Part shown: piece after piece, positions 9,935 to 22,000 of the stretch
How positions within the stretch are numbered: the stretch's first letter is position 1
Layout: the number at the start of each line of letters is the position of its first letter
Assembly: GCA_001970855.1 (NCBI GenBank)
Contig: LSSN01000044.1
Coordinates: forward strand, 1 to 64,000
DNA: 64,000 nucleotides
Reading direction: 5' to 3'
DNA from: Smittium culicis
Lineage: Eukaryota > Kickxellomycota > Harpellomycetes > Harpellales > Legeriomycetaceae
Notes under the pieces: model-generated
Seen by the model: the letters and a program-made list of their open reading frames with translations, nothing else
Database searches by the model: none
Told to the model about the DNA's origin: nothing
Position numbers and translations under genes: made by a program

Positions 9935-11870
9935 GACATAGCCAATTTGATCAATCATGATTAGCATATGGTATTTGATTAATTAATAAAATACCACCTT
10001 TACAAGTAAAATTGTTTTCCTTTATCTTTACCCGACTATGGAATGTTTATTATGCTGTTATTTAGAGATTATATTATAAAATTAGTAATTTACACAAATC
10101 AATAATTCGTGTTGCGCTTATATAAATCACGCTTTTCTGATCTTTATTGATTTTCATGTTTTTTTAAAATTTTTTTTATATTTTCAGGTTTTACATTAAA
10201 AAATAAGCTTCAAAATAATTAATAGAATTCCTCTAAAACTAATAAAGTACTAATAAAAGATAATTACATTCAATATGGATCAGAATTATTTAATAACATA
10301 AGATTTAATATAATGTGTACTATAAATAAAACGTTGGTATCTTTTAATTTTTTTCTCTGAAAATTCGGGGTGTTTTCAAATTCCTGTTTTTTTTTTGGCT
10401 TTTTATATCATGCTATTTTTTTCTTTTTTTCCTTTTCTAATATTAATAAATATAAAATTTTGAAAGCATCTAAACTAATTTTTTTTTAGATTTACCGTGT
10501 AAATATTTTTTACTTATAATTTTTTTTTTGAAAGTCAGTGTTTGCGGGTAATCTTTACATCTTGTAAAAGGTAATTTTGAAATGGTGTTATCATTTTTAT
10601 AATCTAGTGGTTGTCTACCCTTAGATTATTAAATTACTTACCACTAAATTATTCTATTAATTACCACTAAATTATTCTGTTACTTAACCCTAACCTACTT
10701 TATTAAATACTACTCATCCAAGGGATTAAACTATTCTGCTAATGCTCTTAAAGTGTAGTAGCCTAATTATATATACTTTTCCACTTTATATTATTCTATT
10801 TTCCACAGAATTCACTGTTTGATGACTCAGGTAAGAGTTAGTTTTTTTTTAAGCTAGTAAGTTTAAAACGTGTTTTAGCATCATCTAACCTTACAATTCT
10901 TTTCAACCATAATCCATCTTTGTTTTTATTATTTAAGTGAGGAATTTTCCCAAATCTTGAAAGAAATAAAAAATTTTTTGAATATTTTCTTTTTATCACT
11001 ATTTTCTATATCACTACAACCAATTAGTTGATCAATAGAATTTATAAAAGCAGTAAATTAAAGCCGCAAAATTTATTCTTTCTTTGTAATAAGATAATAA
11101 TTTCCTTTTTAGGAATTTTTCTATTAAAATTAATTAAATATCATTACGCAAATTTGGATATCTACTATTTAAGTAATAATCCTCTTAATTTTGTCAATGG
11201 TAGCAGTATTCTAACTACCCCATTGGTTTAATATCCAACCCCGCATCAATTATTTAAAACACGTTGTCTAAATTTAAATATTAATGTCTTAGTTGTAATG
11301 GAAATATATTAAATCGCTATGCTGAATAATTTTGGAACCTAATCTTTAGTAAAAGAAAACTAAATTTTAGTACAGCCATAAAAGATATAATAGTAATAAG
11401 AGAAAAACAATTACTATAAAAGATGCGCTCTTGGGATTTTAGAAAAGGAGGAGGAAAAAAATTTTCTTCCAACATAAGAAACTTTTAAAAAAATAAAAAA
11501 ACTAACAAATACGCAACAAAACGATTATTCTACTCGCTTTATTGCACTCAATAAAAAAAAACTTTACCGCTCTTATTTTCAAATAAGGACTGGCAAACAA
11601 AAATACCAAAAAACATATAAGATAAAGAATTCCCCCCCCCAAAAAAAACAATCAATTTATTTACTATATTTATAATTCCCATCTATTAAATTTCACATTT
11701 TTATTAACTTATCAATAAAAATACTAAAGAAAAAAAAAACAATCAAATTAAGCAGCAAATATTTTTGCTTTTGTCAGTTTTGACTATTTAGTATTTTATA
11801 TTATTTATTTAATTCTTGTAATCAAAAATTTTTTAGCTAATAATATCAAATTTCCATTGTTATATAAAAC

Positions 11871-11895
11871 AAAAGGCTATTTATAATAGCCTTTT
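11871..11895. repeat. 11-bp perfect hairpin with 3-nt loop
   Basis: AAAAGGCTATT (11871-11881) and AATAGCCTTTT (11885-11895) flank a TAT loop. It lies in the gene desert, 67 bases before a second inverted repeat. Confidence 0.7.
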
Positions 11896-11961
11896 ATCAA
11901 ATAATATACATTAACTGTTAGATAAAATCTAATTTTATGGAAAAAATATAATATTTTATTC

Positions 11962-12012
11962 CTTTCTACAAAGATACCAGTATTTTATGAAGATAAGGGT
12001 CTTTGTAGAAAG
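11962..12012. repeat. 13-bp perfect inverted repeat
   Basis: CTTTCTACAAAGA (11962-11974) is the exact reverse complement of 12000-12012, with a 25-base loop. A related TGTAGAAGG string follows at about 12031. Together with the hairpin at 11871 this forms a structured cluster of about 140 bases. Confidence 0.7.
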
Positions 12013-14107
12013 AAATTTCTAAAGACTCATTGTAGAAGGTGCAATAAAAACATACTCCTGAAAAAATAGTAAAACAATAAGTATTAAATTTCAAGATATA
12101 GTATAAAGGAATAAAATTATGATAGCTAGTTAATTAAAGGGGAAAAAAATAATATACCAAATCCTTATCTTTAGAAATGGAATAAATACCGGATCATAAG
12201 GATAAGAGTGAGGGGTACTTTTCGTTTTTGGAATTTTTTTTTTTTTGGATAATATTAAAAATCTCTTTATTCTTATTCTTTTAAATTAAATGAAATAAAC
12301 TAAAAAAAAATTTTTTAACATATGATGACGCACTGTGTAGCCATTGCGTCTTAGTTTTTATATCCAATAATATTAAGTTGACCTATCAAATTAATATCTT
12401 TTTGATTAACTTAATTTCTCGATGATTTAATAAATAAAAACTAATTAAAATAGTAAATAAAATAAAATAAATTTAGGAATAAAGGGTAAACCTATTTTTC
12501 ATTTTACATTTCTTTATATATCTTAGTTCTTTTTACTGCCTTTGTGTATTTCTGTTTTTTTCTTATTTTTTTATGCTTTTAATTTATGTTCTATTTTTAG
12601 ATTCCGAATATCTAATTCTTTTAGTCAATCCACAATAGATTTAATCCTTCGTTTCGGCTATTAAAACATACGATCTTCAAGTACATATAGTTACGCAAAT
12701 TTGAAGACAAAAACTAAGTCTATGATTAAGCTGCTGATTGATAATTTTTTACAAGATAATTAAATCGTGTTTCAATGAAATTATAATTTTATATTTTGAT
12801 GCCTTATTAGTTTAAAATGAAAATTATTTTGCAATTTATTTCTTTTACTTATTTATTCATTCGTACTTTGCAAAATAATTTAATAATCTTTAATAGCTTT
12901 TAATAAATTTTAGAGTTATTAATAATAATGAGTGGTTTTTTAATGCAATTGTAACTTTATTTAAGGTATAAAAATTATCAAATAGAGACGATTTGAATTG
13001 CTTATCATGTCGCATAGCTGATTATTTAAATAATAAAGTAGTTAGTGGAATAATATTGGGAATAAAAAATCGACTAATGAATTTATCAGTGATTAATTAT
13101 CTTAGAAAAATAATTAATAAAAAATATGAAAATGTGAGAAGATAAGTTTAAACTGAAACATTTAATAAAATATTTGAGTGGATTCATATGAAATAAAGAT
13201 ATAAAAGAAAATTTACTCTTGTTATAATTATTGAATTTTATTTATTTTTATTCAAATAAGGCAAAATGAACTTAATACATTCTTTCAACAGAAAATGATA
13301 AACTAGTTTTACGACTATGATTTTTAAGCTCAAGACATTTTACTTCAGCGAAATGGATTTAATATATGCCTTAATAAAAGGGAATTATTTTCTTAAAATA
13401 AGTATAAATATTAGTCTCAAAATCTAGAAATTCTCCAAAAATTACTTTCCAGCTTCAAGATAAATATGTGTAAAATATGGTTTTAATTTAATAGATAAAA
13501 CCTGATTTTCTATCATATTTTCTTATAAAAGTATTTGAATAACTTTCAATTTATAGAGTGTTTATTATGTTTATTTTTTTTTGTAAAAAGAATTATTATG
13601 TATCTACATTATCTTGATATAAATTCATAAAATAACAGACCGTGTAAATTTATTAGCCCAATAAACATTTAAAACTCTATAAATAAGTAGACTTAGTGTT
13701 AATTATTTAGATCGAAATTGATATAAAGTTATTAATAAAGCTCATAAATAAAATTTTTTTTATAGAAGAGTATGATATTATGTAAGAAATGTTAAATATT
13801 TTCTACTAATAGACTTGATTACATTTTATAACTTCTCACTGCTACATATTAATGATTTATTCTTAGGATAAAAATTTATTTATAACAAAATACTTAAGAA
13901 TATCTCTTTATAATATTTTTTTACTACGCTCTATGTGATATTTAATCCTAACATAATATGAAGAGAGGAAAAATATTAAATCCCACCCACCATACCCATT
14001 TTACCTTTGCTTAAAGATGATAAGGATATCACTAATTATTTTACAGCTAATACATTAAAATTTTTATAAGTACATTTACTTTAATTTTATTGGCTTTAGA
14101 TTTTCGT

Positions 14108-14160
14108 TTTATTATTATCCAATAATATGATAACACTTAATATTTCTCCTCTATGATATA
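14108..14160. repeat. Dispersed AT-rich motif, copy 1 (copy 2 at 60511-60560)
   Basis: Both places contain ATTATCCAATAATATG, then GTAAC or ATAAC, and a TCTCCTCT/TCTCTTCTC string about 20 bases later. They match over about 60 bases with small gaps. The core also appears, shorter, at 9572 and 12361. It may be a piece of an old repeat family or a CCAAT-containing promoter fragment. Confidence 0.4.
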
Positions 14161-15543
14161 TAAAAATTTAATAGAGTAACTTATTATACTTAAGTGACAG
14201 TTTTATAATTCGCAAAATATTATTCCAATAAAAAGGATTAATTAAACTTCAGTGATTTTATATGCGGTGACTTAGGTTTTACAATCAAAATTGGTATTAT
14301 GTTATGCTTAGAACTACAATATTGGAATGAATTTACATTTATTCTTATTCTTATTTTATTATTATTTGTTGAATTATTAAAAGAAAAGCTAACTAAATAT
14401 ATTATAGCTTATAATATATAAATAATGTAAATTTAAAGTCAGAGATTGTTCTTGATCAGAATTAATTAAGGAATCATTGAATATGATTTGACAGGATTAT
14501 ATATCACTTTCCAACAGTATTAAGCACTTTATTTATTGGTATTGTTTTCATGAAATTTTAAAGTGACATGATCCGAACAAGAGATAAATCCTTTCCAATA
14601 AATTTGTAAAAAATAAAATTTTAATCGCAGAAAAGATTTGAATTAATAAATTTTGAACAGTCGGGCTGTCAAGTAACAATTTATAAATCTGTCATAATTT
14701 GTCAATATAGACATCAAATTGCTAAAATTATCGTGTATTATAAGAGAAAAAAAACAAATTTAGAAATTTTGTCACATTTATTTATAGTCTATTTCATCCA
14801 TTCGATTTTATATTATTAATAATTTGACATCAGATCAAGCATCATATGGTTTCTGTAACTAAATAACACCAATTTTTTAATAAATTTTCCATGAGAATTA
14901 CAAACCGGGATAGAATTTTTGGTAACTTTTTTTTTTCTCATTATATCTTTAAATAATATTAGATTTTAATCTATATTTCACGATTAAATAACGGTCATTT
15001 GAATTTAATTTTTTTTATCAAGGTTATCAATGATAATAATTAGCATAATAATAAATAAAGAGTGGAATATAAAAATCTAGTACTCTTTTAGCTATTTATA
15101 AAGTTTTAATTCTATGATGGATGATTGTGACGAAGTCACGTATACAGATAAGCTGAAATATTTTAAATATACAACGAATATGTATTTTTATTTATATATA
15201 ATCCTCAGTATTCATTAAAATTTTTTTATTTAAAAGAGTCACTAAGCGTTCTCTATGTATATAAATTTGAACATGTAGAGGAAAATGAACTAATTTAATG
15301 TGTTTTTTAATAAAATAATATTTAACTAACTAAATTTATACTTTGGATAGTTATTTTTTTTGAATTTTGAATTATTCTAATTTTTGATACTAAACTGATT
15401 GCTCAAATTTATAATGAAGAGTACTATTTTTTATAGAAAAAATCTTAGGAACTATAGATAATTTTCAGCGAACTGAATCTACAGTGTGAATCCAAGTAGA
15501 ATTCATTATCCATTCTGTGCTTATATTTTGGTATAATTATATG

Positions 15544-15596
15544 GAAAATAAAGTGCAATTTGTGGTAGAATTTAATTTACCACTACCTTTATTTTC
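15544..15596. repeat. Compound hairpin, 10 + 6 bp
   Basis: The outer stem is GAAAATAAAG (15544-15553) with CTTTATTTTC (15587-15596). The inner stem is GTGGTA (15562-15567) with TACCAC (15578-15583). Both arms are perfect and nested, giving an internal-loop hairpin of 53 bases. Confidence 0.65.
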
Positions 15597-16444
15597 AATT
15601 AAGGATTTTAGTGTAATGAATTTATAGATTTTTGTTCTAATATAAAGTAATAAAAATAAAAAAATAAGCACTAAGGTTTAAAGCTTTGAATTCATGTCAG
15701 TATTTACATTTTTTAAGCATATAGATATAAGAGTTTTAATTTTTTGCTATTTTTTACTTTTTGTTTATTTTGAAGCTTATTTATTTTGTAACTTATAATA
15801 ACTAAATTTAAAACTAAATAAATATATTGTGGAATCTTATTTTATAATAATGTTTCGAGAGGGGAGCCTCAGAAGTATGTTAGGATGTTATTTTTATATC
15901 AAAAATATTTCAATTATGTATAATTCGATTTCTTTTGAATACTAATACTTGAATTTAACTTTCCTCGTTAGTATATGTGCATTTGTTTTATTGTACAATA
16001 AATTTTTATTAAAGTTATATTTTCTTTCATTAGCTATAAATTTTCCTTGTAGTTATATTCGTAATGTTTGAACCAATCAAAGGTTAATATCTTTCAATTC
16101 AAAAGAAAAATAAAATGGAAAATTCACATTAAATCAAATTAATAACAGGGTAATTTACCTTTCCTTTTTTCCTTTATTTCGTATTATTTTCTTTTATTAC
16201 ACGCTTTCTCTTCAAATAAAATAAAAATTCCTTTTATTCAGCGATGTAACTACTTTACGACAAAAATTTATTTTATTTTAAGAATTACAAATTACAAATT
16301 ATATATTTTAAATTAATGATTGATTATTATATTTAAATGATTAGAAAAAAATTTTTTATCAATATATAAATAATTCTCCTAATCAAATATCGATATTTTA
16401 ATACAATTGTAAGGGATCAAGTTAATTTAGTTTTAAATAATAAT

Positions 16445-16490
16445 ATAAAAATAATAAAAATAATAAAAATAATAAAAATAATAAAAATAT
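16445..16490. repeat. AATAAAAAT microsatellite
   Basis: About five tandem copies of a 9-base AT unit lie immediately before the three-hairpin locus. Confidence 0.85.
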
Positions 16491-16507
16491 GGGAATTGGA
16501 AAGAAAA

Positions 16508-16631
16508 AAGATTGAAAAGCTTAACTTCCAAAAAGTGGGAAGTTAATCTTATTTATATGATAAAAAATGGAATTTGGTTCTGAAACCAAATTCCAGGGGT
16601 AATGCAAGTCCGATTATTATTGGACCATTAC
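16508..16631. other. Three consecutive hairpins, candidate structured RNA or folded repeat
   Basis: Hairpin 1: TTAACTTCC (16521-16529) with GGAAGTTAA (16538-16546), extended by AAGA/TCTT across a bulge. Hairpin 2: TGGAATTTGGTT (16568-16579) with AACCAAATTCCA (16584-16595), a perfect 12-bp stem with a CTGA loop. Hairpin 3: GTAATG and GTCC (16599-16611, CAA bulge) with GGAC and CATTAC (16622-16631). All arms are perfect, and the stems are GC-richer than their surroundings. No match to U snRNA, SRP, RNase P or C/D snoRNA boxes was seen. It could be a nuclear ncRNA, a folded-back element or an inserted organelle-type hairpin element. Confidence 0.5.
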
Positions 16632-18400
16632 AACAATATTAGTAAATTGACAATATGAAATAAGTATATATATCGAATTTCCCCCTTTAATATAGATAGA
16701 TTTTTAAAATTGTATTAGTATTTTTATTTTTGGCTCAATAGATTACAAGCTAAAATAAGAGATTTTATTTTTGTAAAAAAATTTCATATTAATTATAACT
16801 TGGAAATAGGAAACCGATAATTATTTAAAAAATTAAATAGCAAAGAAGGTGTTTTACTAATTTTTTTTATATAAAATAGAATCTTATAATGTATATATGT
16901 TAGAAAAGATAATATTATAAGGTAATGATAAAATCTAGCTAAACACAAAGAACAGCTCTAACATAAAAAATTTCCACAAAGAAGTAAATCCTCTGTAAAA
17001 AAAATTCAAAAATTGTTAAAATGCTAAAAATTTAAAAGAAAATTTTCTTTTGTAGTATTATTACTATATTATTGCTATATTATTTTTAGAGGATTATCCT
17101 CGATTTAGTCGTACTTACCTACCATATATATATACACAAATACAAGTTCATCGAAATAATATACAATTAGATATACTTGCTAAAAAATGTTATGCTAGTA
17201 ATGTACCAAGAATAATATAAAAAAATATCTAACCATTTGTTTAAATATTATTTAATCAATAAATGTGTAATCATAAGTAAAGTGTATATAGTGCTTTATA
17301 AACTAATAAAATTTACTACTTTTAAAGTATCAATTTAAATTGTGATAGACATATGTAAATTTCAAAATATAAAAAATATATACAAGTAATTTTAGGTCAA
17401 TTTCAGATTCCTAAAGTCATGATGTTTAAAAATTAAGAATAAAAATTTGGTAGGTATAATAAAAAATGGAAATTATAAAATTTAAATGTATAATATGAAA
17501 AAATTATAATAATAAAAGCCACATGTATATATCCTTTGTTTTAAGCTCATCCACGTCCCTAACCGTTTACTAATGCGATTTTATTAAACCTCTATTATTT
17601 TATTTTAAATTTTTATTATATATTATATAGTTATCTGAATTTCAAAAAGAAAAAAACTAAAAAAACTAAACATATCCAAATAAGAGAAAATCTGGAAGGT
17701 ATATTTATATACCAATGGAACGTCAATTTTATCCCCAATTCAATTATCAAACCTATCTTAGAATGGTTTTTGAAACAAATACCTCAAGGGTTATTAGTAT
17801 TTCTGATACAAAATAATAGCATAAATCTGAGTAATAGTAATTTTGCTAAATATTAATGGTAGTTAATTTTGAAATAATTAAAATGGGTTTATAGAGTTAT
17901 TAGTACAAGATCTCTTGGTATAAAGAAAATAATGGATGCAATAAATTAAATATAAATATAAATATATGTTTATGGAAATATTTATAAAATAGCCTTGTTG
18001 AAAATTATTGAAAAATAATATCGAATATCGTTATAAGGGACCTGATATTTGGAAGTTTTATGAAGGTGTTTATTCAAATATGCAACTTTTTTCGTTTAAA
18101 TTTTCATACTTATATATTTTATTATTAATTTAAAATATTATTAGAATATGGCATTGGATAAATAACCTGATACAATCAATAGACATATCTAATTTGCTTA
18201 AACTGAAAATATTATTAAGAAAAATCTATTTCTTTCCTCCCAAGAACCTCATCTATATAGCTATTAAAGTTAACATAAAATATAATATTTTGAATATTGG
18301 GCAGATAAAACATCTGGGAGGTTCAAAAGCCAAGCGATTTCGTATAAAAAATTATTTGTGGTTATAATAAAAAAAGAATCGATGTTTTTTTTTAACTTGG

Positions 18401-19024
18401 TAGTTTTTTATATTATCAGTATTTGAATTGATTATAAAGGGGATGAAAAGATTTAGTAAATTATATCAATATGGGTAATGAGGATAAATGTTTGTGGGCT
18501 GAGGGTGTATAGTTGCGAATGTTTAGTTTTATTGGGTTGGTTATGTTTGATGTTGAAAGACACTTAGTGGTCAGATACATACAGTTAAATGACACAATCT
18601 AAAGCTATTGGATTGTTTAAAAGAATATATGATACTATGGAAGGCTATTGGAGTGCGAATATATTATATATTGATATAAGATAATTATTGTACATTTAAC
18701 AAAGTCATTGTTTTATTAGTGGGTACCATTGGTGGGAGAGGGATTGTTGAGAAGATGATAGGCAGATAAGTTTTAAGGAAAGAGTTTAGCGGGCTAAGGA
18801 GGCTGATAGGCGTATTTAAATGCTGATAGCCTGTTTATAGTCACCAAAGTTCGTCAGTTTTGTTTATAGCCATCAAAATTTCTTAGCCTAATATTTTCTG
18901 TTTCTTCTCTCCATCTGCTTCTTTTCATCAACTTTATTTTGTTCTTATAGTATATTTTTTATATTTCATTTATTTATTCTGCCTCCAGACACTTTCAGAT
19001 AATTAAATCGTCCACTCGCTCCAA
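18401..19024 (+). promoter_or_regulatory. Clathrin upstream region with repeats and pyrimidine tract
   Basis: From about 18480 the plus strand becomes richer in G than the desert. Two imperfect 29-base tandem copies beginning TGTTTATAG lie at 18832-18860 and 18861-18889 (21 of 29 positions match). CTGATAG occurs twice just upstream (18803 and 18823). A TTCTTCTCTCC-type pyrimidine-rich tract at about 18900-18960 precedes the start codon and is typical of fungal transcription start regions. The promoter role is inferred from position. Confidence 0.5.
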
Positions 19025-22000
19025 ATGAACAACCAACTACCAATAGAGCTGTCTGAAGTCATATCTGTAAGCTCTCATTTATTTTTACCCTCAGCCCTCC
19101 ATCTTTTTTCCATCCCCCTTCCTCTGTCGTCATGATATAACCTTTCGATAAATTTCTCTTTACATATATGTTTCTAACCTATTCTTTCATACTTTTAATC
19201 TCAATAGTTGACTGACCTTGGCGTAGATTTAAACAATATCAATTTTAACAATGTAACTCTACAATCTGACAAGTTCATTTGCATCAGAGAAATCAATGGT
19301 ACCTCAAATATGGTAAATGTAATTGACCTTTTAAATGTTTCTAAAAACTTCAAGCGCCCAATAACCGCCGACTCCGCAATCATGAATCCTGACAACAGAA
19401 TTATCGCCCTCAGATGTAAATTTTATGCCCCTTCTTACTTATACTTCCTTATTCTCTGATTTCAATTTTACTTCATACCCTCTTTTTGTTTAATTAGCCG
19501 ACAGAAAATTACAAGTCTTTAACTTAGAATTAAGTGCAAAAGTTAAAGCTTGCACTATGCCTGAAGATGTCGTCTTTTGGCACTGGATTGATAGCTTCGA
19601 GCTTCTTATTGTAACTTCTCTAGCCGTCTACAAATGGTCAATCGAAGGCACCTCTGACCCAATAAAGCAGTTCCTCTTACACAACAGACTTAAAGATAAT
19701 CATATCATACAAGTTACTGCCAACAAACCAATGAACTGGATTTTAGTTGTTGGTATTAGCGAACAAAATGGCCGTGTTGTTGGAACCACTCAACTCTTCA
19801 ACAAAGATAAAGGTGTTAGTCAAATCATCGACGCCCACGCTGCCACCTTCTTTGAGTTCAATATCGATTCATCTGCCTCCCCAACTCAAGCCCTTATTCT
19901 AGCTTCCCGAGACCAAAACAAAGCCCAACTAAGTATTGTTGAAATCGATCACAAAGACGGTTCTCCTGTACTAGAAAAACGTAAAGTTGACATATCTTTC
20001 CCTGCAGAAGCTGTTAACGACTTCCCTGTCGCCATCCAAACCTCTTCTAAATATGGTACAGCCTACCTTGTTACTAAATATGGCTTCTTACACGTTTACT
20101 TTATTGAAACTGGTGCTTGTATTTACTCTACAAGAATATCTGGTGATACTGTTTTCGTTTCAACTAAAAGCAACGACGGTATCCTTTGCATAAATAGAAA
20201 AGGTAAAGCCCTTTTAACCAAAATCAATGAATCCACCATTATCCCACACCTATTAGCTACTATCAATGATGTCGAAACAGTGTTTAAACTCGCCACAAGA
20301 GCCAGCTTGCCTGGTGCTGATGATTTATACGTTCAAAGATTCCACCAAATGTTATCTAGTAACAATTACATGGAAGCTGCCGCTTTCGCTGCTCGCTCCC
20401 CTAACGGAATCTTACGTACCAGCGATACTATTGCTAGACTAAAACACCTCCCTAGTGTTCCAGGTCAACTGTCTCCTATTCTGAATTATTTTGCTACCAT
20501 TTTAGAGACTGGCGAGCTCAATAAGTATGAAGCAATTGAACTTACTCGCCCCGTATTAGCTATGAACAGAAAGCAACTTCTCGAAAATTGGCTAAAAGAA
20601 AACAAGCTCGAATGTAGTGAAGAGCTAGGTGACATTGTTTATGAACATGACGTCACTTTAGCCTTATCCATATACTTGAGAGCTGCGGCTCATTCCAAAG
20701 CTGTTCAGTGCTTTGCTCAGCTTGGCCAATTTGATAAAATAGCTCTTTACTCCCAAAAAACTGGCTTCACTCCAAATTGGGTAGAACTATTGAATCAAGC
20801 TGCCTCGCTCGACCCCGATAAAGCTCGTGATTTGGCTATATCTCTTGTAAAAGCTACACCACCTCTTATTACTGCTGAATCTGCCGCTACTATACTGATG
20901 GGTAGAAATCTTATCCCTCAAACAACCTCATTTTTACTCGATGTTCTTCGTGATAATCTCGAATCGGACGGCCCTTTACAGACTAAACTTCTTGAAATGA
21001 ACTTGGTACATGCCCCTCAAGTAGCTGATGCAATTCTAAGCAACAAAGTTTTTACTCACTTTGATAAAAATCACATTGCACAACTTTGCGAACGTGCCAA
21101 CTTATACCAACGCGCCTTAGAGTTGTTCTCTGATATCAACGATATTAGGAGAGTCATTGTTCATACAGGCGCACTTGGTCCTGATTGGGTCGTTGAATAT
21201 TTGTCAACTATCTCGCCTGAAAATTCTTCTCTTTTACTAAAAGACATGCTTATCAGCGACCCCAGATCCAACATGCAGACCGTAGTTCAAGCTGCAACTA
21301 AATACTCAGATACCATCGGTCCCCAAAAGCTTATTTCTATTTTTGAAGAAACTAACTGCTTAGATGGTCTTTATTATTACCTGGGCTCAACCATAAACAA
21401 TACCACTGATCCTGCTGTTGTATTTAGATACATTCAGGCTGCTACCCAAACTGGTCAATATAAGGAAGTCGAGAGAATTGTTAAGGATAACAATTACTAT
21501 GATCCTGAGAAAGTTAAAAATTTTTTGACTGAGGCTCAGTTACAAGATCAATTACCTCTAATTATTGTATGCGATAAACACGGCTTTGTTCAAGACTTAA
21601 TTCTTCACCTTTACAAATGTGGTCATACTAAGTTTATCGAAGTTTATGTCCAACAAGTTAATTCCAGCAGACTACCAGGCGTTGTTGGCGCTCTTCTTGA
21701 TGTTGACTGTGATGAGAATATCATCAAAAACTTAATCTCAACCGTTAACATAGCCGGTTTTTCTACTTCTGAGCTAATCGACGAAGTCGAGAAAAGAGGA
21801 AGACTCAAAATGCTTCATAAGTGGCTTGAATCAAGAGCTGCAGAAGGTTCAACTGAGCAATCGGTTTACAACGGATTGGCTAAACTTTACATTGAAACCA
21901 ATATCGAACCTGAACATTTCCTCAGAACTAATACACTATATGACGGACTTCTTATTGGTTCTTTCTGCGAAAATAGAGATCCCAACTTGGCATTTATTGC

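Larger units (their letters stand above)
7029..18400. other. Gene desert, AT-rich
   Basis: About 11.4 kb with no convincing gene on either strand. Open frames are short and built of AT-rich codons. It holds homopolymer runs, several strong hairpins (listed separately), an 18-bp direct repeat at 10638-10655 and 10661-10678, and a microsatellite at 16445-16490. No tRNA, rRNA or CRISPR array was seen. Confidence 0.7.

Noticed and set aside
10684..10695. Telomere-like TTAACCCTAACC
   Set aside because: There is only about one and a half repeat units, so it is not a telomere or a clear interstitial array.
11028..11231. 67-codon frame in the desert
   Set aside because: Its hydrophobic, Ile/Lys/Asn-rich composition is typical of random AT-rich DNA.
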